Shown here piece after piece: positions 34,541-45,887 of a stretch of DNA of 64,000 bases; positions within the stretch are counted from its first letter, which is position 1, and each line of letters starts with the position of its first letter. Below the pieces are notes generated by a model. The model ran no database searches. It saw only the letters and a list, made by a program, of their open reading frames with translations, and was not told the DNA's origin. The stretch is from Corynespora cassiicola (Eukaryota; Ascomycota; Dothideomycetes; Pleosporales; Corynesporascaceae), in contig JAEUWY010000004.1 in the NCBI GenBank assembly GCA_022059125.1, positions 3,596,001-3,660,000 on the forward strand, written 5' to 3'. A program made the position numbers and the translations under genes.

Positions 34541-35391
34541 ATGTCACCTACCTACGCTTCTTTCTTGCTGGCCCTGCCGGCCCTGGTGGCAGCCCACGGC
34601 CACGTCGAGTTGGTGCGCGCTGATGGTGTCACTTACCAGGGCTGGAACTCTGCCCTGAAGTTCCAGAACCCCATCCCCGAGACGGTGGGCTGGCAGGCCG
34701 ACAACCTGGACAATGGATTCGTGGAGCCAAACGCATACGGCACGGATGCCATTGCTTGCCACAAGCAGTCGAAGCCCAATGGAGGCTATGTCACGGTGCA
34801 GCCGGGCAGTGAGGTCACATTCCTGTGGGACACCTGGCCAGAGAGCCACAAGGGTAAGTTTCTAGTCAATCTGTCTAGCATGCTCTCGCTGGTGTTTTGC
34901 AAGAATCGTTGAGCTGATCATGCGAAAAAAAAACAGGCCCCATCATCGACTACATCGCCCCCTGCAACGGCGACTGCAACTCCCTGTCGGCTGGCGACCT
35001 CCGCTTCACCAAGATCCAAGAGGGCGCGTTGATCAGCGGCTCCAACCCCGGAACGTGGGTGACGGACGAGCTCATCGCCAACAACTTCTCGTCGACGGTG
35101 ACCATCCCCAACGTGGCGCCGGGCAACTACGTGATCCGCCACGAGATCATCGCCCTCCACTCGGGAAGCCAGGTCAACGGCGCGCAGTCGTACCCCCAGT
35201 GCATCAACTTCAAGGTCGAGGGAAGTGGCACCACGCAGCTGACGGGCGGAGTGCCGGCCACGAGCTTCTACACGCCCACCGACCCCGGGATCCACTTCAC
35301 CCTCTGGCAGAGCTTCGACAGCTACCCCATCCCCGGGCCTGCTCTTGCGGCGCTGAAGAAGAGGGGGCACGCCAAGGACTTTGCTCTATAA
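34541..35391 (+). CDS. AA9 lytic polysaccharide monooxygenase, secreted
   Basis: Two exons, 34541-34853 and 34937-35391, with an 83-nt intron, give 255 aa. The signal peptide MSPTYASFLLALPALVAA ends right before His19, so the mature protein starts HGHVELV, the copper-binding N-terminal histidine of AA9. The second brace histidine is His103 in WPESHKGPIIDYIAPC. The outer sphere is complete: His179, Gln188 and axial Tyr190 (QSYPQCINF), with the spacing usual for the family. There is no C-terminal CBM1 or linker, so this is a catalytic-domain-only LPMO. The tail ALKKRGHAKDFAL is basic and unremarkable. AA9 enzymes cut cellulose or related glucans oxidatively using copper and peroxide or oxygen. 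The GMC oxidoreductase 5 kb away could in principle supply reductant or peroxide, but nothing in the sequence links them. Confidence 0.95.
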
Positions 35392-36599
35392 AAGCCTTTG
35401 GGTAGAGGTTCATGGGGGACTGAGCGGCTTGGTGCTATCTTATTCACTGATGGTTGGTTCGGGGGCTTTGCATTCGTGTAGATAACTATGGCTGGAGGGA
35501 TTGTAGAAAGCTTCCTTCCTGCTTCGTCAATATGCATTCGTTTGGACTCTTGAGCAGTCCCCAATTGAACTTTCTACCATGATGATTGAGAATGATGTGT
35601 CTTCCCGTGCATCAAGTATATTCATAGGTGAGGTCATGTTGATTCGGTCCGTGGTGATATTGATCTTACTCAGCGAAGGGCGAGCTACCCAGCGGCCCGG
35701 GACTGCACAGATTGGTGGGTAACTACTATGGGGTCCTCTGGGTTCAATATCTTTGGGGTGGTTGAACCCACGGTACCGGCAACGCCATGGGGCCAAAAAG
35801 CCAGGGCAATCGTGAGGGCGAGAATGCCTCAAGCACGGTCGAAGTTTTATCTAGCTCGCAAGGCTTGTGCATCAACATGTGCCATCCATGTCTGCCGTTA
35901 CATCAAGCAGCATGCAGGTTCAGAGCTCAAGACTGGGACAAAGCCATAGTAGTGTACCATCTCTTGGATCTTTCCGATACGTAAGAGTACGACGGAGCGA
36001 GTATTAGCAACCAAGTGCATGACCGGATCCGTGCATCCCGTAGGCATCTGTTATCGATACGAAGGCGGCGCGCGTCGCGTGTCTGTTGGCGAAGTGGGCT
36101 CGGAACCCGGCCGTTGACGCTGCTCTTTCGCACAAGCATGCAATGCAGACCAATTCAGAGTGCACATGGACGGGGGCGCCCCTAATAAATTTTTTTCATG
36201 TATTTTCTTTTTCCCACTCACGACGATGGGACCCGAGCGCAGCGTGGTCAGACCGACATGGCGAGAGCGAATACGAGGCCAGGACCAGGCGAACGGGACC
36301 CTGGCGGAAAAACAAGCAGCCGGACCCGCCCCCTCTTGCCGCAACGGGACGGTCGCTTGGCAATTACACGATAATGGGGCCTGCGCTGCGGGACCGCTTG
36401 CTAGATCCGAGTTGCGGCCGGCCAGGCGATAGCCGCCGCTGGCCTGGAGGACATGCGACGGACGTGATGGGAGGACAAGAGGCGGTGTGACTGTGACGGC
36501 TCGAGGGAAAAAAAAAGGGAAGAGGAATAAGCGGTCGCCACCGCTGGAGAAATGAGAAGATCCATTGTCATCCTTCGCATTTAGCCATGTCCTGGGCGG

Positions 36600-36646
36600 C
36601 GGCCAATCAGGGGCGGGCCGCTAAGCGGGCGAGTACTGATTGGCCG
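36600..36646. promoter_or_regulatory. Paired inverted CCAAT boxes
   Basis: CGGCCAATCAG (36600-36610) is the exact reverse complement of CTGATTGGCCG (36636-36646), 25 bases apart, flanking a GGGCGGG box. The CCAAT core is bound by the HAP/CBC complex in fungi. The site lies about 1.1 kb upstream of the HSP70-like ATG. Confidence 0.55.
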
Positions 36647-36768
36647 AGCCCGTCTACCAGAAACCGAACCCGGCAGCGCAGGACTCGGGGCGCGCAATGC
36701 AGGCGGATGGCGAGAGCGGCGGAGGGACGTGTAGGGAGGGCAGACGGCGAAGGAGAATTCACCCAGGG

Positions 36769-36800
36769 CACAGCACAGCACAGCACAGCGCAGCAGCACA
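36769..36800. repeat. CACAG microsatellite
   Basis: About six CACAG or CGCAG units. Intergenic; no function seen. Confidence 0.8.
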
Positions 36801-37509
36801 GGGACGGCGGGCGGCCATGGGCTGGGCAGCCCTCTCGCCTAGCAGCGGAGCTGATGAGCTGAGGTGAGCACGTCGCAGGCGCCCAATGGGGACGGGGCCT
36901 GGCTGATGGGCGAAACCTCAGGCACCTCAGGCAGCAGCACCACCGCCACCAGCCGCAGCCTCGCGCCAGGGCAGGCTGCGCTGACGGCCGCGAGGGGGAG
37001 AGAGGGAAGGCAGCGCCTGGGGACCAGGGAGAGAGGATGGCATGCGCTTCGCATTCTCTGCCGTATGAATGCCGCATTGTCGCATGGCGAATGTTGAACG
37101 TCGACTGGCGACTGCGGGGCGGCGGCGGGCAGGCGCGACAAGCCCATGGGTGGCTGACAGGCCAGACGTTCACCGGACAGAATAATGACCCGCCCATCGG
37201 GTGCCTGCCACGGCCCTGCCCACGCCCACGCCCACGCCAGCGGCCCTGCCCTACCCTGCCCTCGCTGCCCTCTGCGCTGCTACGGCGAGACCACCAGGCA
37301 CAATCGACTGCGCGCCCTCTCTCTGCACTGCAACCCGCCCACTGCACTCTGCACTCCGGCCTCTTGTCTGCCCGTCTGCCCGTCTGCCTCCGTCTGCCGT
37401 GCCCGCTCGCTCGCTCTCTCTCGTTGACCCCCCCGCGCGCGCTTGCTTGCGTCTGCGTGCGTCTGCGTTTGCGCCCCCCTCTCCTCGCCGTGCGCCTCCG
37501 CCTCTTTCG

Positions 37510-37529
37510 CTGCTGCTGCTGCTGCTGCT
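37510..37529. repeat. CTG tract upstream of the HSP70-like gene
   Basis: Six CTG units plus CT, about 190 bases before the start codon, probably in the 5' leader. It is followed by further CTG/CTC triplets. Confidence 0.8.
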
Positions 37530-37722
37530 CCTGCTGCATCTCCCGGAGCTCCTGCTGCGGCTTTTGGGCGCGCGCCGTGCTCGTTGCGAAAGCGGGATAG
37601 TGTTAAGGCTGAGTATGTGCTCTTGGCTTCCAGCCGCACTCTGCAGCCAGCTTTAACAACACACACCCCACCTGCGCTCCCGAAACACTCCTCTCCTACT
37701 CATCTTCGAGCGGCTTCCCCCC

Positions 37723-40196
37723 ATGAACGATCGGTTCAAGAAGCTCGTCAACGTTGGGTCTCGACGACGCTCCTCGAATAATTCCCCTTCGTCTCAGGGC
37801 ACGCCCACGCCCTCGCAGCGCCCCAACAGCCTGTCCCCGCAGGCCTCCAACTCCAGCTCGTCCTCGCTGCCCGCCGCCATGAACCAGCAGAACCCCCTCG
37901 GCCGCCCGCCCTCGTACACGTACAATCCCCCCGGCGGCCTCGCTCCCAACCAGCAGCAGCATGGCCGACCCACGAGCCCGCTGCCCCCCATCAACACGGG
38001 CGCCCCAGGCTATCCTCAGCAGCAGCAGCCCATGGGATACCCGCCCCAGGGTGGCCCGCCAGGCTACCCGCCGCAGCCTCCCCAACAGCAGGGCGGTTAT
38101 GGCCACGGCTACGGCGCGCCCCCCGCCGCACCGCCTGCTGCCCCTCACGCCCCGGCCTCGTACAACCGCCCCAACATGGCAGAGGTCGCCGGCGAGGGAC
38201 GCTCCAAGGCCCAGCTGATTGTCGGCATCGACTTTGTAAGCGGCAATTCCCCCCTCCGATCCCGAATTCCCTTGTGGCGCAGCCGCTGATTTTCCATCAC
38301 TCTCCAGGGCACCACCTTCTCCGGCGTCGCCTTCGCTTTCGCGACCAACACCGAGGCCAAGGAGGACATCATCACCGAGTGGCCCGGCGCGGGCAACCAG
38401 ACAAAGCAGAAGGTAGCTTCTTCCCCCCCCCCCTCCCATCGCATCGTGCACCGCCACGCCCCGCCTCCGCCTCTGCCTCCGCCTCCGCATGCGCATGCGA
38501 CTGACGCGTCTCCTAGATTCCCACCGTCCTCTACTATGACCAGTACCAGAAGGTCGTGGGGTGGGGCCCAGACATCGCCGATGCACTGGCCCCCACGGGC
38601 TACCCCAAGCCTGGCGTGCAAAAGGTGGAGTGGTTCAAGTTGCAGCTGATGCTTTCCGGCAACACGTACATTGACCCCATCAACCTTCCCCCGCTTCCTC
38701 CGGGCAAGTCTGAGATCGATGTCGCCGCCGACTACCTCTTCCACCTGCGCCAGGCCATGCGCAACCAGCTGCAGAAGACGCTCGGCGAGGTGTTCAACCG
38801 TGAGGAGCGCAACATCCGCTACTACCTGACCGTCCCCGCCATCTGGAATGATGCCGGCAAGGCTGCCACGCGTGCTGCCGCCATCCAGGCTGGCTTCCTC
38901 CGCGACGAGAACGACAACAGGCTGACGCTCGTCACCGAGCCCGAGGCCGCCGCCATGTTCTGCTCCAAGACGGGCCTGCTCAATCTCAAGATCCATGACG
39001 CTGTGCTGATCGTTGATTGCGGTGGTGGTACTGTCGACTTGATCGCCTACGAGGTCGAGGAGGAGCAGCCCTTCTCCGTGGCCGAGTGCACGGCAGGATC
39101 TGGTGACTCGTGCGGTTCCACCGCTCTCAACCGCAACTTCAGCAACATTCTGCGTGCAAAGATTCGCAAGATGAAGCTGCCCGACGGCTCCAAGACGGCT
39201 GGCAAGGTCTACGCAAAGTGCATCATGGACTTTGAGAACAGGATAAAGGCCGATTTCCGCAACAACGGCCAAAAGTGGGCCGTCGATGTCGGCATCGAGG
39301 CCGAGTTCCCCGAGGCAGGCATCGAGGAGGGGTACATGACCTTCACCAACGAGGAGATTCTGCAGTGCTTCGAGCCTGTCGTGAACCGGATTTTGGAGCT
39401 AGTGAGAAACCAGATCATCGCCATCCAGGCACAGAACAGGTCACTACAGGTATGCCAAGCTCCCGGTCAAGCAACCCGCCACCATCACTAACCTGTCTTC
39501 AGAACGTTCTCGTCGTCGGTGGCTTTGGTGCATCAGAGTATTTGTTCCAGCAAATCAAGCTTCACGTGCCTCCGCAGTTCCAGTCCAAGGTCGTCCGCCC
39601 CATGGACTCTGTCGCCGCCATCGTCAAGGGTGCTGTTACGGCTGGTATCACCGAGCGCATCGTCACACACCGTGTCGCCCGTCGGCACTACCTCATGGCC
39701 ACCCTCCAGCCATTCAAGGAGGGCCATCACCCCGAACAGTACCGTGTGCCCTCGTTGGACGGCAAGGACAGGTGCAAGTACACCCGCCAGATCTTTGTCC
39801 AGAAGGGTCAGCGTGTCAAGATCGGCGAGCCTGTCAAGGTCTCCTTCTTCCGACAGGTCGCACCGGGTGCTACCCTCATGTACGAGGACATCCTCTATGC
39901 TTGCGACGATGACGTCTGCCCAGAATATACCAAGGATCCTCGTAAGTTGTTCCACTTCTGCCATCTCCCTTGCCATTCATAACTCACACTGCGCAGGTAT
40001 CAAGGAAGTCGTCACTCTCACGTCTGACCTCTCGCGAAAGAATCTCGAGAAGGACTTTGAGCGGATGGATACCCCTCAGGGTACTTTCTACCGTGTATAC
40101 TTCGATATCTACCTCACGCTCGACGGCTCCGAGTTCAACGCTGAGCTTGTGTGCCAGGGCGAGGTCATGGGTCGTTGCACAGCCAGGTTCAGATAA
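37723..40196 (+). CDS. HSP70-family (HSPA12-like) actin-fold ATPase
   Basis: Five exons, 37723-38235, 38308-38412, 38517-39449, 39503-39941 and 39997-40196, give 729 aa. Residues 1-150 are disordered, rich in Pro, Gln, Ser and Gly (PSSQGTPTPSQRPNSLSP, GYPPQGGPPGYPPQPPQQQG). The nucleotide-binding domain starts with phosphate-1 QLIVGIDFGTTFSGVAFAF, split by intron 1. The connect/phosphate-2 region is AVLIVDCGGGTVDLIAYEV, and the adenosine motif is NVLVVGGFGASEYLFQQI. LTVPAIWNDAGKAATRAAA and LVTEPEAAAMFC are also standard for the fold. The C-terminus keeps only a short beta part rather than a full DnaK substrate domain, which fits the divergent HSPA12-like group common in filamentous fungi. Client and role unknown. 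The promoter region is CT-rich with CCAAT boxes further up. Confidence 0.9.
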
Positions 40197-40828
40197 AGGG
40201 CATAGCATGGGCGCCACACGAAAAAGTTCCTTGGGATTCAGATTTACTTTGAGAGACATAATTCGGATAACTTTTAGACCATGATGATATTGAATTGGAT
40301 GTCCATTGGGCAATATCTAGTCAAGGGTAGGTAGGATAGAGGAACGGAACGGAACGGGCACATGACGGCTGGGTACGTGTGTAAGTGTTGGAGGAGGTAA
40401 CACCGGACTGGGATGACGACACATATTTTTTTCTCCAAACCTCCTTGTTTTATTTTCGTTGACACCAGCATACCCCAAAGCTCGTCGTTCTGAATGCAAC
40501 TGTTCTTATAATGATCCAAGCGAATGGCGCCCCTCAAGAGTCGAGTCGGTGTTGCATGTGAATGGCCTGATGTTGATGTTGCTTTTGGGCGGGGTCGGAG
40601 AAGAACAAACGCAAGGGGGTGGCGATGATGAAGGAGTATCCCCAAAAGTGAGCTTCCCTCGAATGCTAACGAATTTGGAAGTATAATATGGGGTTCGGTG
40701 GGAGACAAGACATGGCCATATACATGAGCACAAGCCAGGGCACTACGCTGCGTTTCGGTGGAATCTTGACGCTACTGGACTCAGAACCCTCAACACTCTC
40801 CGTCCCTCCATAGCACACATCGCTCCAA
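40197..40828. other. Convergent 3' region, HSP70-like and GMC genes
   Basis: About 630 bases between convergent stops; no feature recognised. Confidence 0.5.
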
Positions 40829-42544
40829 CTATGCCCTCCCAGCAACCAAGTCCGCGCACAACTCGCCCATGGCATAGACAGTCTGACTCGGCATAGCCCC
40901 AATGGGCTCGGGGAAGACACTCGCATCACACACCCTCAACCCCGTCACCCCGCGGACCCCAAACTCGGCATCCAGAACCTCCCCCAGCGCACACGTGCCC
41001 ATGGGGTGCGAAATCGTCGCCGCATGCCCCGCGATCCTCTCGTCAATGTCGGCGTCCGCGCTCGCGGCCCCCAGCGCGGCGCACGACTCGGGCGGGGCCT
41101 CGCCGTCGAGCACGCGGGCCAGGGGCCCGGCGTCGGCGAGGCGGAGCATGTCGCGCACGGCGCGGCGGAAGGAGAAGCGGTCCGTCTCTGCGGCGAGGAA
41201 GTTTGGGTCCACGACCGGGTGGTCGGAGGGCGAGGCGGAGGCGAGGGTCACGGTGCCGCGGGAGAGGGGCAGGAGGTTGACGGCGAAGATGGTGATGTGG
41301 GTTCCGGCGTGGGGGGCGACGGAGGGGTAGAGGTCCGGGCGGGTGAAGAGGGGGAGGTAGACGGGGACGGTCATGAAGTGGCAGCGGTTGGGGAGGAGGT
41401 GGGCGTGCGGCTGTTGTTGTTGTTGTTGTGATTGTTGGTGCGAGTATGGACCTCCTTCTCCCTCTCCTTCTGTCTGGTTCGGCGAGATGCCATCTTTGGC
41501 GAGCACGGGGGATAGATCGGATGAGGGGATGTGCGACCAGATGACGAAATCGGCGGGGAGGCCCTGGCCGTATTCTGGCTTTGCCGTGTTCTCGAACGGC
41601 AGGGCGTATCCCTTTGTCGGGTCCTTGAGCTTGAACAAAATGGAGAGAGACTGGTGGTCGATGAGGTTCTGGCCTACGGCGGGTGCATCGAGTACGAGGG
41701 GGATGTTGTGCTTGGAGAGCTCCCCCGACGGCCCAACCCCAGAGAGCATGAGTAGCTGTGGTGTCTTTTGCGTGCCGCAGGAGACGATGACTTCTTTGGC
41801 GGCATGGATCTTCTTGCCAGAGAGCAGCTCGACCCCTACCGCGCGCTTGTTCGAGTCGAAGAGAATTCGAGACACTGGGCTGTCGCACCGGACGTCCACC
41901 TCTTTGAGGTCGTAGACGTAGGCGCTGTGCTGCCGCTCGGAGCTAGACTCGGACGTGGCTTTGAAGCACTGAACGAAGGGAGTGATTCCAGTAGGATCGC
42001 CCTTGTAGAAGTCGTCATTCTTGCGGTGTCCAATCTCCTCGGCGCTCTCCTGTACGATTTGATGGAGCGGATACGTCCTGCCCCCAACCGTGTTCAGCGG
42101 GCCCCCGAACCCGTGATATGCTGCATCTGCATCCTTGTCCCAGTAATTCTCCGTCTTGTTGAGGTAGGGAAGCAGCTTTTCGAAAGAGAACCTATCGTTG
42201 CCGACCTTCTTCGCGATCAAGTCGTAATCCGTGCTCGCTGCACGCATCCAGCACCCGACGTTGCCGCCGCTCGATCCAGACAGCATGCGGCCCGCGACAT
42301 TCGGAATCACACGGCCATTGAGATGTGGTTGGGGTGTCGTGGAGTAGTCTACCATCAGGCCCTCTGCGGCGAGGGAGAACAGTTGTTGCGGGTTGGTTAC
42401 GTTTGGATTGTTGACCGCGTCGGGCCCCGCTTCGAGCAAGGCAATCTTTGAGCCGGGGAGATGTTGAGAAAGTCGCGATGCAATCACCACGCCCGCTGTA
42501 CCACCACCCACGATGACATAGTCGAAAGCTTCATCGAATGACAT
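40829..42544 (-). CDS. GMC-family FAD oxidoreductase
   Basis: A single-exon frame of 571 aa starting MSFDEAFDYVIVGGGTAGVV, so the GxGxxG dinucleotide fold is at about residues 12-20, followed by LLEAGPD. MLSGSSGGNVGCWMRAASTD is the GMC FAD loop, and VSCGTQKTPQLLMLSGVGP the second family signature. The catalytic His is in HPMGTCALG. The second catalytic position, normally His or Asn in a block like GAHxQ or GNxxAP before YxxxE, reads GAMPSQTVYAMGE, so His/Asn seems replaced by Met. No signal peptide is present, so the enzyme is probably intracellular. A Gln/His-rich insert (SHQQSQQQQQQPHAHLLP) lies near residue 375. Substrate not predictable: alcohol or choline dehydrogenase types, glucose oxidase types and secondary-metabolism enzymes all share the fold. 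Confidence 0.9.
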   Translation of the reverse strand: MSFDEAFDYVIVGGGTAGVVIASRLSQHLPGSKIALLEAGPDAVNNPNVTNPQQLFSLAAEGLMVDYSTTPQPHLNGRVIPNVAGRMLSGSSGGNVGCWMRAASTDYDLIAKKVGNDRFSFEKLLPYLNKTENYWDKDADAAYHGFGGPLNTVGGRTYPLHQIVQESAEEIGHRKNDDFYKGDPTGITPFVQCFKATSESSSERQHSAYVYDLKEVDVRCDSPVSRILFDSNKRAVGVELLSGKKIHAAKEVIVSCGTQKTPQLLMLSGVGPSGELSKHNIPLVLDAPAVGQNLIDHQSLSILFKLKDPTKGYALPFENTAKPEYGQGLPADFVIWSHIPSSDLSPVLAKDGISPNQTEGEGEGGPYSHQQSQQQQQQPHAHLLPNRCHFMTVPVYLPLFTRPDLYPSVAPHAGTHITIFAVNLLPLSRGTVTLASASPSDHPVVDPNFLAAETDRFSFRRAVRDMLRLADAGPLARVLDGEAPPESCAALGAASADADIDERIAGHAATISHPMGTCALGEVLDAEFGVRGVTGLRVCDASVFPEPIGAMPSQTVYAMGELCADLVAGRA

Positions 42545-43918
42545 TTTGCTTTTTTTTTAATTAATTGAACTGTTCAATGGGATTCGAATGCTATAGGGTA
42601 CAATCGGGGATAGCAAAGGGTTTTATCTACCAACAACAGGTGCTTCTCGCTCCAGGCGCTTATCTGCTATACTCCACTATGGTACTTCAATGCGATGCCT
42701 GCCACTTCCAATTAAATCCTAAAGCTCGATGAACCCATCCCACTAATTGTGCCCATCAATGGCAAGTGCTGACATATATTGATGTCCAGACCATGCCAAA
42801 GTAAGCAGGTAGGGAGCGATTATCTCGCTATTTGATACGCGAACTGGGCAAAATGCAAAGAAATTCCCGCTTACGATCATGTCAAAACACACATTATAAA
42901 CTGCGTGCAGAGGCTGTATGGCATGGAGAAGAGAGACGCTCACTGCTCCGGCACTAGTATCCCGCCTTGGGCTTGGTGGCTTTGACCATGCTTGCCAGTG
43001 CCAAACTTGTGTAGCGCTGACTTCGTCGCAATATGATTTTTATTTCTTCTTTCAGTACTGCTCAGGACTCACGTCTTATAAGCCCATCTAAAGTTAAATC
43101 ACGAATCAATAAGAAAAACGTATACGAGAGTTTCGGAGAGTTTCTTCGCTTCGCAGTTTAGGCAACGAGCATGAAGAACGCCGAGTCCTGGTTTGCTGCC
43201 AGGAAGTCGTCAACGTAGCCGCGCAAGTAAACCCGCATATGCAAAATCTCGATTTTTTTTTTCGGTTTTGCTGTTCTTGCGTCACTCTACCCGACTTCTG
43301 GTCATGATTACAGTGGTAGTTCTCGAGCCTGTGAAAGCCTCCTGAGGGGCGCCCCGGTAGGCAGTGCTCGTTTTCGGCTATTTGCCGATCCAGACATAGA
43401 CAATAAATGCGCCAGTAATAAAGTCTCTAGTAAGAGGTGGAATCGTTCTAGAGTATATCACGTTCCAGCCCGTTGATGTGGATAGTGTGGGGTGTGGGGT
43501 GTGGTAGACATTTCGCGAGAACGTCATTGTCCCAGCAATGTGATGCGTTGAGGGCCAATCGGTACTCGGCCCACGCCAACAAGAATGGCAACCACCATGA
43601 GAGAGTGGAGATCTAGACGGCGTGGATTCTCCACATACATAAGCCACCACGTGGGTTTCTATCCGCAAGGCAGTTCATCGTCTCGTGCTCCTCCTCTCTT
43701 GCACCAAGCGTACCAGAAATCGGTGGCGGCTTCCGCTTCCAAAATACGGCTCGAACGTCCAAAGTCCACGTAGTGACGACACTGGCGACTAGCAAAACTC
43801 AAGACCAATCGAGGTCTATACGTCTGAGGCCCGCGCTATATAAGAAACCTGCGATACACCCCTGGGCAGAAATTTTCAAACCCAAGAATCAGTCTAAAAC
43901 GGAACTCTTTTCACAATC
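42545..43918. other. Intergenic, GMC gene to small orphan
   Basis: 1.4 kb between divergent genes. It contains poly(T) runs (about 42550 and 43254) and a TATATAAG box at 43837-43844 near the right gene. Nothing else recognised. Confidence 0.5.
43837..43844 (+). promoter_or_regulatory. TATA box of the small orphan gene
   Basis: TATATAAG, 75 bases before the ATG at 43919; this would give a leader of about 45 nt and supports the ORF as a real gene. Confidence 0.55.
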
Positions 43919-44350
43919 ATGATCGTTCCAATCTCTGAGCCCCTCAACTCCTCTCAAAGACAGTCGACTGTTGAGACAGACTTCTCTTCAGGAGACGAAA
44001 TCACCATGACGCCGTCCACCTCGAATTCCACCTCTCCCACGTCTAGAGAAGGCAGAATTGAGTGGAATCCGGTCTTCTACGATAAATGGCATCATATAAC
44101 GGAAAAGGACCACACGACGGAAAAGAATTGCCCACCATCGCATCCCGAAATGCACTACCTGCAAAATTTGGTCCGAGATATCGCCCTGGGTGAGCCCTCA
44201 AGCAGGAACCAAAGCTGGCGTGGCTACTACTCTGACGATGAGTGGTCCGACGTTTGGAATGAGGAGATTTTCATCTTTGTTCAGCCCGTGCTGTTAGTCT
44301 GGCTGGTCGCCTTTCTTTTCGGCACAGGTCTATTTGTTTTTTGGACTTGA
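43919..44350 (+). CDS. Small orphan protein, probable tail-anchored membrane protein
   Basis: A 143-aa single-exon frame that I do not recognise. Residues 1-50 are Ser/Thr-rich (MTPSTSNSTSPTSREG). The middle is rich in His, Glu and Trp (EWNPVFYDKWHHITEKDHTT, SWRGYYSDDEWSDVWNEE). The last 27 residues are one hydrophobic segment (VQPVLLVWLVAFLFGTGLFV) ending within a few residues of the terminus, as in tail-anchored proteins. No signal peptide. A well-placed TATA box precedes it. It could be a lineage-specific gene. A chance frame is less likely, given the promoter and the membrane anchor. Confidence 0.6.
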   Translation: MIVPISEPLNSSQRQSTVETDFSSGDEITMTPSTSNSTSPTSREGRIEWNPVFYDKWHHITEKDHTTEKNCPPSHPEMHYLQNLVRDIALGEPSSRNQSWRGYYSDDEWSDVWNEEIFIFVQPVLLVWLVAFLFGTGLFVFWT

Positions 44351-44760
44351 GATGCTCAGACTGGCATTTGTAAAGTTTTGTATTATATACGGGGGATTTT
44401 ATACGTTCAAGGGCATGTTTTGTTGTAACTTTCGATTATACCCAGGAGTTGTGCACCCTAGCTTTAAGAAAGGCGTCGTGGACGGATTCGATGAATTGGG
44501 ATGAAATAAAGACGACAATTTTTGCTCGCAAAGCTCTTTTGTGGCTTTTTTTTTGGATGTTCCAACGTTGGGGCCATGAACCAGGAAACTCTCGATTCCG
44601 CCCTTGAGGCGCCCTTTGATTTTTCAACTCTTGAACCATCATATATGTAGAAAGTCATAGAAAAAAGTCTTGTGTGGTTATTAAGGTGCTATACAAAGCC
44701 TTCAAGGTAACGTTTCATTCTAATATAGAAGCCAAGTGTACTATAATACCAATCTGCAAA
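44351..44760. other. Convergent 3' region
   Basis: 410 AT-rich bases between the orphan and the F-box-like gene; no feature recognised. Confidence 0.45.
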
Positions 44761-45887
44761 TCACCTGACCCGGTTTCCCCATGTGAGATTGATAGCGCGG
44801 CCATGGTGGGTTGTCATTTCCGTTGCTCGTATTGAATGACGACAGATGAGCTTTGATAGCCCATCACTAGATTCTGAAAAAGTTGTTGACGAGTCGAAAA
44901 TGAATTTCCCGGGATAGTCTACCGTGGAAGACAGGCTCATCTTGTTGATGTTAGCATTGGATCTAAATGACGAAGGAAGCAGACCAACAATGTTGTAAGG
45001 TAGCTTGACAGATCGAATGAACTCAGCTTGCTCCTTTTCTAGCAAGGGACTAAAATCATGCAGGCAAATCTTTCCATGATCGTCTGGATAGAGTTCTGGC
45101 ATTCCCCGAAGACGGACTTCAATACAATTACGCTTAAGAGAATATGTCATAGGGGCGATACAGAGCAATTGCATGACGACTCTCTCCAGTCCCATAAGAG
45201 CCAAGACAAAATCAATGCGTAGCCCATTTGATGAGCCAAGTCTGAGAAGGGGACTCAAATAGTCGTTTATTGCCCATGTTTCGAACGAATAATCCTCGAC
45301 AGGTGGTGGGTTCAGAATTTTGTCCTTGTAAGGAGCTTTGCATTCGTCGAGGAATCCAATATCGTCGTTAGGGAGGATATGGATTACCAGATTCCGCACG
45401 AGGTTTTCAGCCACCAAATCAAAGGCTGTGTTGGTACGAGCTGAAACCGGCAACATTGCTGGTATCTGTCGACAATCGTCAATCTCAAAGAAGGCAAAAT
45501 TTTGGAAGAATATTTGCGAGGTTTCGCCTGCCAATTCTCCAACAAAATGGGGGTCCAGAAAGTAGTAGCCATCAAATCCTAAAGCCTGGGCGGTCGAAAG
45601 CCGTGGCGAAGGCGCATACGGTAGGTCGCAAGGAATGCGAACCATATTGTCGGCCATGACGTGCTGATAAATGAGGTCTCGGAGCTCTCTAGGTAGTAAT
45701 CTATGCATGTTTTGGAAGATTGGAAGCAGCATTAGCTTAGAGAGTGCTCTGATACTGTCTTCAAAGTGGCTATATGCAGACGTTGTCAGCAAACCCCTCT
45801 TTACCTGACGGACAAAACTAACCTCGCGATAAAAGCAGCTATGTCATCTTGAGCCTGGGCCTCCCGGGCACTACGCAGAGTTAACAT
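44761..45887 (-). CDS. Orphan F-box/2EXR-like protein
   Basis: Two exons, 45887-45823 and 45769-44761, give 357 aa. The 53-nt intron has donor GTTAGT and acceptor TAG, joining AAFIA to SHFEDSIRAL. The new N-terminus is MLTLRSAREAQAQDDIAAF. The only recognisable motif is RLLPRELRDLIYQHVM (about residues 48-63), the leucine/proline pattern at the start of F-box-like and 2EXR domains of filamentous fungi. The remaining 290 residues have no motif I know. Such proteins are numerous in Pezizomycotina and mostly uncharacterised. Without the first exon the frame could start at an internal Met near 45792, but the splice signals and phase favour the longer form. Confidence 0.7.

Larger units (their letters stand above)
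35392..37722. other. Intergenic 2.3 kb, includes the HSP70-like promoter
   Basis: No gene found. It contains a pair of inverted CCAAT boxes (36600-36646), a CACAG microsatellite (36769-36800), a CT-rich tract (about 37360-37430) and a CTG run (37510-37529). Long open frames here are due to GC-rich low-complexity sequence. Confidence 0.5.

Noticed and set aside
36607..37539. 310-codon minus-strand frame upstream of the HSP70-like gene
   Set aside because: Consists of CTG, CACAG and GC-rich low-complexity translation with no family features.
41006..42451. Plus-strand frames over the GMC gene
   Set aside because: Shadows of a GC-rich coding strand.
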